DNA from: Locusta migratoria
Lineage: Eukaryota > Arthropoda > Insecta > Orthoptera > Acrididae
Length of the DNA stretch: 64,000 bases
Assembly: GCA_026315105.1 (NCBI GenBank)
Contig: CM048744.1
Location: 359,663,168 to 359,727,167, forward strand
Direction of reading: 5' to 3'
Positions 23,650 to 35,469 of this stretch are shown here, piece by piece (within the stretch, counting starts at the first letter, position 1; the number at the start of each line of letters is the position of its first letter). The translations under genes were made by a program, and so were the position numbers. The notes under the pieces were generated by a model that made no database searches, was not told the origin of the DNA, and was given only the letters and a program-made list of their open reading frames with translations.

Positions 23650-23924
23650 ATGAGCAGCAAAATTAGTGACGAGAAAGTTATTAAAAACCGGCGAGTACGT
23701 GCTGTGGCGTCGTATTCGCCACTTCACCGGCGGTCTTGCCGCGCCACTTGAAGAAGACGCGATGTAGCGCTCGCGTATAGGAAGGTCAGGTAAGTTGACA
23801 AGTAAACGCCCTGTGTAAAAAAAAAAGCTGAGCCAACAACAGACCGAACCAGAACGAACAAAAACGATTAGCGTCCGCAATGAAGAGAACTACCTATAGA
23901 AAGGGGGGGGGGGGGGGGAAAGTC

Positions 23925-24105
23925 TAAAGCGTCTCTCTGCGAAACGCGCGGTTGCTCGCCGTGGAGGTTCGAGTCCTCCCTGGGGCATGGGTGTGTATGT
24001 TTGTCCTTAGGTTAGTTTACCTAGGTTTAAGTAGTTTGTAAGCTGAGGACTGATGACCACGCAGTTTGGTCTGATAGGTCTATAAACATTTGAACATTTT
24101 TTTTT
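23925..24105 (+). mobile_element. SINE-A, head truncated
   Basis: Begins inside the head (GTCTAAAGCGTCTCTCTGCG) directly after a G run at 23903-23918 and continues to the standard tail and T run. Confidence 0.85.
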
Positions 24106-24416
24106 AATCTACGACGACAGACTTTCAAATTCTCCAATAACTGACTGTGCAACGTGCACTATAGTACTGCTTCCTTAGCGCGCTCTGCAGGCATGTGTGT
24201 TGAAACAGAACCGCCTCGTCGTTATGTTTCATTGACAACAGAGGCTTTGAATTTGATTATGTTTGATTCCTCATAAACCTTGTGGATTTTCTGATGATTT
24301 AATAGAGGTTTAATGAATTTATTGTGTAAAACTGTATGAATGTATAAGTCTGAATACAAAATATCGACTGCGGTTAAGATGACGAACTATGCATTTCAGA
24401 GTGACAGAATTAGAGC

Positions 24417-24521
24417 ATGGAATCGGTCAAAGAGGCAATGCAGCGTGTAGGAAATGGTAAGCCTGTTAAAGGCGCCGCTAGGAAGTTCAGCTTGCCTGAA
24501 GCTACTATAGATCACTATTAA
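24417..24521 (+). pseudogene. Pipsqueak-type helix-turn-helix fragment
   Basis: A 34-codon frame reads MESVKEAMQRVGNGKPVKGA followed by ARKFSLPEATIDHY and a stop. It fits the HTH_psq pattern (AVxxGxPVKxAARxFxIPxxTLxxH) found in pogo-type transposases and insect transcription factors. No continuation was found. Confidence 0.6.
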
Positions 24522-25326
24522 AAAATAAATTAATTAATAAAAACATGTTGATGAAGTAGGATCTGTTCACTGTACGGGCTTAAATTACAGGGATACAAAG
24601 GAGAAACGTTACGTTTGCCCCCCAGCGGGCTCACGGTTCTTTCGTGAGTACGTGCGTGGCGAGCACGGGGCCCCGAGCTAATGCAGTCTTCCTTCCTTCT
24701 TCACTTCCCGGACTGCATTTGCTTTCCTCCTCCCCTCGTTTACTATCCCCATTGCTTCCCCTCCCCACCAGGAGAATGATAACCTCAGTAGTTTAGTCCC
24801 CCTATCCCAAACAAACAACCTAAACCAACCCTGTTACGTTTGTGTCTCTTTTGATAAGGAGATAAGCATCAACAAAAGTCTGTGTTTTCTAAATAAAATG
24901 TTCATATAGGCATGCAATATACTCAGAATTATTTTATGTTCATTTAACTTGGAAGTGAAAGGAAGAAATAGGGGTTGATGTACAGACCACTATCCATTTT
25001 GTGTGAGGCTTCACTACTGTAGATGGTGGTCTTTTGAAAGACCACCTAATTTTATCTGGAACAGATACTAACTAAAAATGTCATTTGGAATGCAAAGAAG
25101 ATACAATGTATTAACTAATTTATTGAGTTATAAAAATTGAACACATTACAATATTTAATCAATAAAATATTACCAAAAAATATTACAAATTCCAAACTGG
25201 TTATTTAGAATGAAACGGGTGAAAAGAAGGAAGCAAAGAGCAATGTACACTGTACACTGTTTTGCACTTATAGTAGGTGAAAAATATATCGACCACTAAC
25301 CTATAAAGGGTTAAATGAAAAACAAA

Positions 25327-25378
25327 TGTACAAATGTTTGTAAATCTATCGGACTCAGCTGCTTGGTCATCAGTCTAG
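25327..25378 (-). mobile_element. SINE-A 3' tail fragment
   Basis: CAAATGTTTGTAAATCTATC and GGTCATCAGTCTAG are the reverse complement of the SINE-A tail only. It lies just outside the TTAA at 25311. Confidence 0.65.
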
Positions 25379-26229
25379 TTAAAAATTTTCAGTCTTATGT
25401 AACATTTAAGAGGTTTGTTACAAAGGAGATACATTAAGTAATCGTTTTTCCATAAATTAAGTATCTGATTTCAACGTAAGGGCCAGAAAAAATATACCTT
25501 AATGTCGCTATCATACTCTACTTTACGGGGACTCTACTGTAGTTAAATCTCATCTCGAAAAAGCTTCTAGAAGTCGCCAATAATGACACGCGCGACGGTA
25601 CGTCTGATCACGAATCCAGGCGTGCAGCTGCCAGTAAACCGCGACAGCCGACAGCCAACTACACATTCATTGACTGATCTACTCCCGCAGACAGTTTTGG
25701 CTCTTCTAGGAGGGTTCAATTAAGAGTGACCTCCAGAATGTGCCTCATGATTACATTTAAGTTCCTCGAAACCGTTTCCACTGAGTTTGTAAATTTTGAA
25801 ACGCAACATCCATAGAGATTTAGACACACAGTTGGAAAAAGTCGAAAAGTGGTGTCGTCAGTTACAAGGTTGCGAAATGGTCAGCTTCGGGCTGGGACTG
25901 GAATCTCCCCCACTCAGCTTGGGCCGCAGATAGGAGCGGTGGCAGCGCTTTGCTATCTGTCGCTGATTGTGACTCGGCCAGCCGATTGTGTCTTTATAAC
26001 GGGCGTCTCGCTTTGTCCGCTGACACAGAAGTAGGCTAAGTTGTTTATCCACTGCCAAAACGACGTTACCGCAGATAATTTTAACAATTATGCGTAACAG
26101 CTACTTCATTATGCAGCCACTAATTTTATACTAGGCAACAAAGGAAAAAATAAATAAATAAAACTGATGAACGGTTTCGTGAAATTAGGGGAAATGAGGT
26201 CTTCTGCGTCTAAAACTACACACTTACTC
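25379..26229. other. No recognised feature
   Basis: No convincing coding or repeat signature. Confidence 0.4.
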
Positions 26230-27890
26230 CGCAATCCACCGTAAAGTAAGTGGCGGAGGACACACTGTACCTCTATTACACATTTCCTTTCCTATTCCAC
26301 TCCCAAAGAGAACGAGGTCTATATGCCTCTGTAAGAGCCCTAACTTATCATCACTTTGTGATCATTACTCGAAATGTAAGTACGCTGCAGAAAGATCTAC
26401 ACTCAGCTTCAAATTCCGGTCCTCTAAATTTCCTCAACAGAATTTCTCGAAAAGAACGCCGTCTTTCCTCCAGCGATTCCCAGAGCATTTCCGTGACACT
26501 CGCGCATTGGTTGAACCTACCAGTAACAAACCTAGCTGTTCGCCTCTGAAGTGCTTCCATGTCTTCCTTTAAACTGATCTGCTGCGGCTCCCAAACACTA
26601 GAACAGTTCTCAATATGTGTTCATAGAAGCGATTTATACGCGGTCTCCTTTACAGATGAAGTACACCTTTCCAAAATTCTCCCAACAAACCGAAGTCGGC
26701 TGTCCGCCTTAATCACAACTGTCCATATATGTTCGTTCCATTTCATATCGCTCTGCAATGTTACGCCTAGATATTTGAACGACGCGACTGCATCCAGACG
26801 CTCACTACTAATGCTGTATCCGTACATTATGAGATTGTTTTTCCTACTCATGTGCATCACCTTACATTTTTCTGCACTGAGAGGTAGCTGCCATTTTTCG
26901 CACCAACTAGAAATTTTGTCTAAGTCATCCTGTATGCTATTACAGTCAATTAATGACGGCACCCTCCCAAACACCACACCATCATCAGCAAACAGCCGCA
27001 AATTACAACTTACTCCGTCAGATCATTTATATAGATAGAAAATAATAGCGATCCTATCACACTCCCCTGAGGCACGCCTGACGATACACTCGTCTCTGAT
27101 GAACACTCGCCGTCGAGAACAACGTACTGCGTTCTATTACTTAGAAAGTCTCCCAGCCAATCACAAATCGTGAAACTATTCCATATGCTCGTATCTTCGT
27201 TAGCAGTCTGCAGTGTAGCACAGCGTCAAATACCTATTTGAAATTAAGAAAAATATAATCTGCCTGTTGCCTTTCACCTTTGGCTCTCAAGATGTCATGT
27301 GAGAAAAGGGCAAGCTGAGTTTCACACGAACGATGTCGCCTGAATCCGTGATGATTCATAGAAAGAAACTTTTCCGTCTCAAGGAAATTTCCTATATTCG
27401 AACTGAGATATTCTCCAAAATTCTACAGGTAACTGATGTCAACGATATTGAAATTTTGTGGGTCAGTTCTATTACCTTTCTTATAAACGTGAGTCACCTG
27501 CACTTTTTTCCAATCACTAGGAACTTGGCGCTGAATTAAAGATTCGCGATAAATGCAACCTAAGTAAGGGACCATATCGCAGTATACTATTGTAAAACCT
27601 AACTGATATTCCATCCGGACCAGCATACTTTTTCGTATTTAGCTCTCTCAGCTGCTTTTCTACACCGGAAATACCTGTTACCATGTCCTCCATTTGGGAG
27701 TTAGTGCGTTGCTCAAATGATGGTACATTCGCGCCGTCTTCCTGCCTGAAAGATTTCTTAAAGGTTAAATTTAGAGCTTCAGCTTTCCATTTTCTTTCTT
27801 CTATTGCTGCACCGGAATGATCAACGAGTGACTGGATAGTGGTCGCTTGATATCGTACTACCCTCTTGTTGAGAATAAAAAGAACACTTT
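26230..27890 (-). mobile_element. LINE-B, L2/CR1-like, RT and 3' end
   Basis: In order on the minus strand: KKYAGPDGISVRFYNSIL and VPSDWKKVQVTHVYKKGN (RT 0-1), the decayed GVPQGS block, MRLFADDGVVFGRVPS (motif C) and KISSWCEKWQLPLSAEKCKV. Then come FKYLGVTLQSDMKWNEHI and the C-terminal RTARFVTGRFNQCASVTEML. It covers most of the RT with frame changes and is clearly diverged from LINE-A. Confidence 0.88.
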
Positions 27891-29479
27891 GAAAGACTAT
27901 AGATATGAAGTTCATATTAACAGGACATGTTTATTAGTATGTTTAGAGAAAACGATTAACATTTGCACCATGCCCACCTGGGAGGGGGAGGGTTCGTGGC
28001 CAACTTCTTCATATCTTCATGACAGATGTTATAAACGCCTCATTTTCGATTTTTTTACTGCAATAAATTATAAGACCACAATAATTAGCATTAACTTTCA
28101 AGTCCACCATTGTCTGGACGACAAACGAATAACAAAACGTGCTAACTTTACATTCCGGATCTCGTCAACGGACACTGACCATTCAATGCAAATATTTTTT
28201 AATACATATATAGTTTCAACATATCGGTACCACTTTTAAGGATACGAGTGGTGCGTTTCAGAAACCTCCCAGACAAACAGTTATTTCTGCACCTACGATA
28301 CGAAAAAAATCCGAACGGTTCGAATGAAAATGGTACGATTAGCTGAGCACCAATTTCCGCCGAATTGACATTTATTGCAAAAGGAATTAATCGATTCACA
28401 TAATTTTCCACGGCTCGAGCTCCGGTTCTTCTTCCAAATTTTATATACTGTATCACATGTACATTAACATACATTATCTAAGTCTCTTAAAGATGGAGGC
28501 TGATCCGAGATAAACGAAAAACTTTCCCCTCCATGATCCTAACTCACATAGGAACCGAGCACCAAGAAACGCAAACTACATAGTATTAATGTGTACATAG
28601 GAAATTAATTATATTAATTTAATTATTAAATGAATTATATTAGTTTAATTATATAAATGAAAGTAATTCGTAGCTACTACGACATAGATGCGCACGTAAC
28701 TGTTAAGAGTGGTAATACGAAGTATCTACAGGACTGATGGTTTCTCTACCGTGCATTGAAATCTTCAATAATAATACGTGAACATCCAAAACTGAACTGC
28801 TACCAACTTCATAACTGTGTACCGAGCAGGTGCTGTGGTAGACATGACAAGCAAATGGACGTTTCGTCAAACCACATTTGTTCATTTTATTCATTCACAG
28901 AAACACACGCTTACCGGGGACTATAGTGCCGCAACTGCTAGGCAGAGAAAGTTGTCAGCGCTGGAAGTAAGAACATCGTAGCTGGTAAGTGTGTAAATAA
29001 TGCTAATTGGCTTCGTTGTTTCACTAACCTTTTTGTAAGAGTAACTTTCAAGACATAGGGACGCGGGATGGATAGAGGGAGGACGAGATACAGTGGATTA
29101 GGAATAAATGGACAGAATTTAGAAAACAATTCCTTTTGGCACAACATTCTTTATTGTTTTTGTTTCACTCCGCATAGCTACATTTACGTAATGGAAGCTA
29201 GTCATGTGATTGATATACACGGGTGAAAACAATTAGAGGCTCAGGTGACATATATAGTTTCTGGACTACTGTCATCGTCAGAATGAACTAAATTGATTCA
29301 ACGTCTTTCTGACGGTTTTACGGAGTGGAGAGAACGACATTACGGCAACCGAAATAGTGGTAATAACAAAAAATTGGTGCAGAGGGAATTGGTGTTGACT
29401 TGTGTCTACGAAACGAATTACACAAGCAGTTGGGTTCAGATATTATAGTGAGATAGTTGTGCAATCGAACAACAACTTG
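27891..29479. other. Mostly unassigned; dispersed repeat at 28090-28160
   Basis: Bases 28090-28160 match 21806-21880. The remainder shows no motif I recognise. Confidence 0.45.
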
Positions 29480-30326
29480 ACTAACCCGAAGCTATGGCAT
29501 AGATAGCCATACGAAGGTTGGAAGCGAGACTGACACTAGAAGGAGGTGTCTGCGGCTATTGGAGTGTTCTAAGCTGTAAATTGCAGGACCTGGTACAGTT
29601 ATAAGAAGATAAGGCCAAGGTCGTCACCGGGTAACGCCAGCAAGGTATGACCGTTATGTCCGGTTCGTCGAGACAGGAGGCTGAATGCAGCTCAGCTGCA
29701 ACGCACCCTCCTGTCAGCAGCAGGACGCGCAATAGCAACACAAACAATGCGTTTTCGGAAATGTGGCCTCTGCGCACGGAGGCCTATGGTGTGTGCTCCA
29801 TTAAGACCACGACACCGTTTAACCCACAGAACCATGGTGGAGGAAAATCACGACTGGAGGCGTAACGAATGGCGCCAGGTTCTGTTGACAGATGGGTCAA
29901 CTTTTTTCAATCGGTCAATCGCCGTTCCCTCAGCTGGAGAGAACGTGGAACTCGGAAATATCCTGCCTATGTGTAGGAAACATCACCATGTCATGGTGGT
30001 GGACGAACGGTGTGCGCAGGAGTCAGTATTGGAGGACGTACGGACCTGTATGTCGTTCTAAATGGCGTTTTGAGTGCTCAGAGGTATAGAGATGATATCC
30101 TTCGAATTTTTTGTTGTGCTCTACGCTGGTGCCATACGAGATGGGTTCCTTCTGGTGGACGATAACCCTCGTCCCCACAGAGCTGCACAAATGGACAACG
30201 TGCTTGAAGCTGAGGGAACTCAACGAACGTAGTTGCCAGATTGTTCGCCGTACTCAAACCCGATTGAGCATGTGTGGGATGCATTTGACAGACGCGATGC
30301 AGCCACGCCAGCATTACTTACAACGG
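29480..30326 (+). mobile_element. Tc1-like transposase relic, second family
   Basis: The frames give RNAAQLQRTLLSAAGRAIA, CGLCARRPMVCAPLRPRHRL, HDWRRNEWRQVLLTDGSTF (first catalytic block, DES decayed to DGS), DGFLLVDDNPRPHRAAQMD and SPYSNPIEHVWDAFDRR. It contains frameshifts. It is cut by a SINE at its 3' end, and the N-terminal region is poorly preserved. Confidence 0.78.
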
Positions 30327-30440
30327 CTGTTCAAATGTTTCTAAAGCTTATGGGACTTAACTACTGGGTCATCAGTCCCTAAACTTACAAACTACTTATG
30401 AACTAACAAAAACATCCATGCCGGAGGGAGGATTCGAACG
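30327..30440 (-). mobile_element. SINE-B, 5'-truncated
   Basis: Tail (GTTCAAATGTTTCTAAAGCT) through part of box B (GGATTCGAACG). The head is absent. Confidence 0.75.
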
Positions 30441-30717
30441 TCCTACGCACAAAGGTTGCAGAGATGGTTATTACACTTATGTAAGGCTGGCTAAATATCC
30501 CTAAATATCCTCCTACTGTCCGTGCCACGCAAGTGTTCAACTGTACTGGCCGGCCGAGGTGATCTCACGCCATATTAGAGGCCAACGAGAATGATTTGTT
30601 CACTATAATGGTAGCCCAATGGCGCCTCGATCTAAGTAAACGCCATGTAAACCTCAAGTAAAAAGTTGAGAGAGTAAAATATAATACTGTACCACATAAA
30701 AATCACAATTGTAACCA

Positions 30718-31412
30718 ATATGGTGCGAAAATGGCAATTAACACTAAATAATGAAAAGTGTGAAATAGTACACATGAGCACGAAAAGAAATCCGCAGAAC
30801 TTCAATTACACGATAAATCAGTCAAACCTTAAGGTCGTAAATTCTACCAAGTACCTAGAAGTTATAATTACGAACAACTTAGACTGGAGATAACACATAG
30901 AAAATGAAAATATTGTGGGGAAGGCGAACCAAAGGTTACGTTTTATTGGCAGAAAGCTTCGAAGATGCAACAGCTCCAGCAAATAGACTGCCTACATTAC
31001 ACTTGTAAGTCCTCTCCTGGAGTACTGTTGCCCAGTGTGGGACGCTCATAAAAGGGCAGCTCCTTTGGTTTTATCACGTTACAGGGGGAAAGCGTCACGG
31101 AAATGTTGCGCGATTTGAGGTGAAAACCATTAAAAGAACGACGTTATTCGTTGCGGCGAGATCTATTTGCGAAATTTCAATCACCGACTTTTACTTCTGA
31201 ATGTGAAAATATTTTGCTAGCACCCACCTACATAGGGAGACATGATCATCGCAATAAAATAAATCAGATCGAAAACGGAAGGATTTAGTTGTTCTTTCTT
31301 ACCGCGCGCTATTAGAGAATGGAACGGTAGAGAAAGGTTATGAAAGTGGTTAATGAACCCTCAGCTAGGCACTTAAATGTGACTTGCAGAGTATCTACGT
31401 AGATGTAGATAT
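30718..31412 (+). mobile_element. LINE-A copy, C-terminal half
   Basis: The order is KRNPQNFNYTINQSN, STKYLEVIITNNLDWR, AKANQRLRFIGRKLRRC, VLLPSVG, then the 3' UTR and a GTAGATGTAGAT tail. Stops are frequent. It is flanked by unassigned sequence at 30441-30717. Confidence 0.78.
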
Positions 31413-32244
31413 CTGAATAAAACACGTTAGCATATGTATATTTTGTATGATATCTCACCTGATCCCCTAATTATTCTGAACAGTGTGTTTTCCTCTATGT
31501 TCGATGGCTGGATCGCAATGAGTAACATTACAGATTGTAGTCTTGACAGTCGACAGTCAGATGAAGCTTGTTGGACAGTATGTCGCTCTATTGACCGCGG
31601 TGGCAGGTATAGTACTTGGTCATCCGGACGTCAACACTTCCATGTGGTTCACTAATCAATGAAATGGTTTTTGTGGAAAAAAATCCGCCTCAGTTGTACA
31701 CAGACTTTTATTGAAGCTACTAACAGCTTCGGGACGTCAGTCCTTCTGGCACTCGCAGACAACAGTGGAGACGACACTCATACGCAGCAGATACCAACAA
31801 GCAACACAGTGTGCGCGAGGGCATGTACTGATTGATCCGATCGCACTGTCCATGACATTTATTTATCACCTAAAATGGTAATTAAATAAATCGTATATAC
31901 ATAAGTGATGGTGATAGTTCGCACAGTAACGTCTTCATACCAAACTGATGAGTGTGCCCCAGCGAAGAGTGGCGAGCTTAGCTGCACTCGCCCTTTTCAC
32001 ACATATAATGACAAGCAGGCAAGTAATTTTCTTCAATTTTTAAACTTCTTACGACGAAGTTCCCAAAACCTGTTCCAAGCTATTATTTTTAGGCTAATTT
32101 GAAAATGGCTATAGAGTCGATATTGTCCAATAAGTGAATCCGAGCAGGTATAAAGTTTCGGTGGATTTAATGGCGGCTTTGAGTTAAGTATAAATTTGTA
32201 AAAAGAAATATATAATTCTTTCCATCACTTAGTGGTGTAAGAGA
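31413..32244. other. No recognised feature
   Basis: No convincing coding or repeat signature. Confidence 0.4.
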
Positions 32245-32544
32245 GGATAAGTGCTATCGACAAGGGATGTCAGATTCCGTATTTCTATATTTCCGGAAGG
32301 CTTTCGACACTCTGCCTGACAATCCTCTTCTAATCAAACTACGTGCTTATGGAACATCGCCACAATTGAGCGATTGTGTTAGTGATTTCCTGTAAGAAAG
32401 GACACAGTACATTGTAACTGACGGAAAGTCATCGAGTAGAACTGAAGTGACATCTGGCGTTCCCCAGGGAAGTGTTATAGGGTCCCTACTGTTCCTTATT
32501 TTTATAAACGATTTAGGAGACAATCTGAGTAGCTCTCTTAATCT

Positions 32545-33404
32545 AGAATGAAACTTTCACTCTGCAGCGGAGTGTGCGCTGATATGAAACTTCCTGGCAG
32601 ATTAAAATTGTGTGCCGGAACCGGGACTCGAACCTGGGACCTTTGCCTTTCGCGGGCAAGCGCACTACCGACTGTGCTATCCCGACACGACTCACGATGC
32701 CGCCCCACAACTTTACTTCCGCCAGTACCTCGCCTCATACTTTCCAAACTTCACAGAAGCTCTCCTTCAAACACGCAAGACTAGCACTCCCGGAAGAAAG
32801 GATATGGTGGAGACATGGCTTAGCCACAGCCTAAGGGATGTTTCCAGAATGAAACTTTCACTCTGCAGCGGAGTGTGCGCTGATATGAAACTTCCTGGCA
32901 GATTAAAATTGTGTGCCGAAACCGGGACTCGAACCTGGGACTTTTGCCTTTCGCGGGCAAGCGCACTACCGACTGTGCTATCCCGACACGACTCACGATG
33001 CCGCCCCACAACTTTACTTCCGCCAGTACCTCGCCTCCTATTTTCCCAGGTCCCAGGTTCGAGTCCCGGTTCCGGCACACAATTTTAATCTGCCAGGAAG
33101 TTTCATATCAGCGCACACTCCGGTGCAGAGTGAAAGTTTCATTCTGGAAACATCCCTTAGGCTGTGGCTAAGCCATGTCTCCACCATATCCTTTCTTCCG
33201 GGAATGCTAGTCTTGCGTGTTTGCAGGAGAGCTTCTGTGAAGTTTGGAAAGTAGGAGGCGAGGTACTGGCGGAAGTAAAGTTGTGGGGCGGCATCGTGAG
33301 TCGTGTTGGGATAGCACAGTCGGTAGTGCGCTTGCCCGCGAAAGGCAAAGGTCCCAGGTTCGAGTCCCGGTTCCGGCACACAATTTTAATCTGCCAGGAA
33401 GTTT
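32545..33404. mobile_element. SINE-E inverted composite flanked by one TSD
   Basis: Unit 1 (32545-32845) and truncated unit 2 (32846-33048) are minus-strand tandem copies. From 33049 to 33404 the same unit appears on the plus strand, as a tail piece and then a nearly full unit. Each unit has a tRNA-like head (ATAGCACAGTCGGTAGTGCG, box B GGTTCGAGTCC). The TSD CTCTCTTAATCT is at 32533-32544 and 33405-33416. Long open frames here are by-products of the inverted repeat. Confidence 0.88.
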
Positions 33405-34027
33405 CTCTCTTAATCTGTTCGCAGATGATGCTGTCGTTCATCTGTTAGTAAAGTCACCAGAAGATCAAAAGCAACTGCAAAATGATTTAGGTAAGATATC
33501 AGTATGGTGCAAAAATTGGCAATTAACCCTTAACAATGATAAGTATGAAGTGATCCATATGACCACTAAAAGAAATACGTTAAATTTAAATTACACGATA
33601 AATCAGTCAAAGCTACAGTCCGTCAATTCCACTAAATACCTAGGAGTAACAATACAAACAACTGAAATTGGAAAGAACACAAAAAATATAGTAATGAAGG
33701 CAAACCAAATACTACTTTCCATTGAGACAACACTTAGAAGATGCAAAAGTTCTACTAAAGAAACTGCCTACACCACACTTGAGCGTCCTATTTTGGAGTA
33801 TTGCTGCGCATTTTGGGATCCCCACCTAGCGGGACTAACGGACTATTTAGAGGAAGTTCAGAGAAGGTAGCTCGTTTTGTATTATCACTATATAGGGGAG
33901 AGAGAGAGAGTGTGTCACGGAAATGATGCACGAGTTAGGATGGAAATCATTAAAAGAAATGCGTTATTCGTTGCGACGAGATCTATTTGCGAAATTTCTT
34001 CAACCTTCTCTTCCGAATGCGAACATA

Positions 34028-34938
34028 CGAGGTATGTCCACAAAGTAAGTTTCGTTTTGCCGCGGTGGAGTAGCCGAGCGGTCTAAAGCGTCTCGCTGCA
34101 GAGCGCGCGGTCGCTCGCCATGGAGGTTCGAGTCCTCCCTGGGACATGGGTGTGTATGTTTGTCCGTAGGTTAGTTTACCTAGGTTTAAGTAGTTTGTAA
34201 GCTACGGACTGATGACCACGCAGTTTGGCCCGATAGATTTACAAACATTTGAACATTTTAAGTTCCGTTTGGTTATATAAAACAAACGTGTACAGATACA
34301 GAAAAATATTTATTGTACAAAAATATACAACTATTAAACTACTTTCCTACATAGCTTCCTAAACTTTTTAGGCATTTGTCGTAGCGTGGCACAAGTCTTT
34401 GTATACCTTCTTCGTAGAAGGTTGCCGCCTGTTTATTCAACCATGTGGTAACATGTTCTTTCAGCTCGTCATCATCGCTGAAGTGTTGACCACCATGGAC
34501 AGGTTTTAGATGTAAGAAGAAAGTCGCTAGGAGCGAGACTGCACGGAGGATGATCAAACACGTCCCAGTGAAATTCCCGTAAGAGTTGTTTGGTCACATT
34601 CGCCTTGTGAGGTCGGGCGGCAACGTGAAGGGAAGAAGAAGACTCCTTTCATTTCTTCTTATACCTAAAATCTGTCCTTGGTGGACAACACTTCAACGAT
34701 GATGAGCTGAAAGATCACGTTTGCCACATGGTTGAATACACAGGCGGCAACCTTCTATGAAGAAGGCACACAAAACCTCGTCCCACGCTATGACAAGTGC
34801 CTACAAAATTTTCGGAAGTTATGTAGAAAAGTAGTTGAACAGTTGCAGATTTTTATACAATAAATATTTTTTTTTTTCTGTGTCTGTTCACGTTTGGTTT
34901 ATATAACCAAGCGGAACTTACTCTGTGGACATACCTCG
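34028..34938. mobile_element. Mariner foldback made of two inverted 3' ends
   Basis: The minus-strand arm (34028-34057 and 34259 to about 34625) encodes ANVTKQLLREFHWDVFDHPP and then FLHLKPVHGGQHFSDDDELK to YDKCLKSLGSYVGK. The plus-strand arm (about 34650-34938) repeats the same C-terminal coding end and 3' UTR. Both outer ends are the same mariner end, CGAGGTATGTCCAC, next to TA (34026-34027 and 34939-34940). A SINE-A sits in the left arm. Confidence 0.87.
34058..34258 (+). mobile_element. SINE-A with TSD
   Basis: Full-length copy in the left end of the mariner foldback. The TSD TAAGTT(T/C)CGTTT is at 34046-34057 and 34259-34270. Confidence 0.9.
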
Positions 34939-35095
34939 TATACTGTTGGCACCCACGTACATACAGAGTCATGATAATGAGACTAAAATAAGAGAAATGA
35001 GATGGAAAACAGAAGGGTTTATGTGTTCCTTTTTCCCGCGAGCTATTAGAGAATGGAACTGTAGAGAAATATTTTAAACGCCGTTCGATGAACCA

Positions 35096-35469
35096 TGCTC
35101 ATTTGATTTTTCGGTGGGTCAGTTTGCACATAGCGGGGATAATTCAGGACGGTCGTCTACGACTGGACCATGGAAGCCGTAGCGCAGTGAGGCGTGCCTC
35201 GACCTACCTGCAGACAGGAGCGGGGGTGTTGGCGGCAGTGGCGGTTCCCGACTGATAGCGATCGCAGGTCACAGGCGCCGCTATTTGAAGGCGCTATTAT
35301 CTCAGGAGGGCCGGACGCCTCAGTGCGTCACCGTTACGTGTGGGTTACACCTGGAAAGCTTATGACAGGGAACGCACCGCAGATAACAGCAAATCAATAT
35401 CCAGATGACATTTCCTCATCAATTCATTGTTACTGGGCGTTCACACGGGAATCGTCTCTTACCAAAGTA
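35096..35469. other. No recognised feature
   Basis: GC-richer spacer between two LINE-A copies. The open frame here has no family resemblance that I know. Confidence 0.4.

Larger units (their letters stand above)
22216..25314 (+). mobile_element. piggyBac-like relic bounded by TTAA
   Basis: The left end is TTAA-CCCTTT (22216-22225) and the right end AAAGGG-TTAA (25305-25314). AGTGGT follows at the same distance inside both ends. piggyBac elements use TTAA targets and CCC-type ends. The interior has short transposase-like pieces on the plus strand and later insertions. The inverted ends are short, so the full extent is an inference. Confidence 0.5.
32245..35095 (+). mobile_element. LINE-A copy carrying two nested insertions
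   Basis: RT pieces lie at 32245-32544 (VTSGVPQGSVIGSLLFLIFI), then 33405-34023 (LFADDAVVHLLVKSPEDQKQ through EYCCAFWDPHLAGL), then 34939-35095 (3' end, FPRAIREWN). The first gap is the SINE-E composite, whose TSD splits the block just before the FADD motif. The second is a mariner foldback at a TA. The middle piece is open for about 150 codons, so this copy is relatively young. Confidence 0.9.

Noticed and set aside
32612..33379. Several long overlapping open frames on both strands (up to 158 codons).
   Set aside because: They mirror one another and arise from the inverted SINE-E units. Their sequence is tRNA-like and non-coding.
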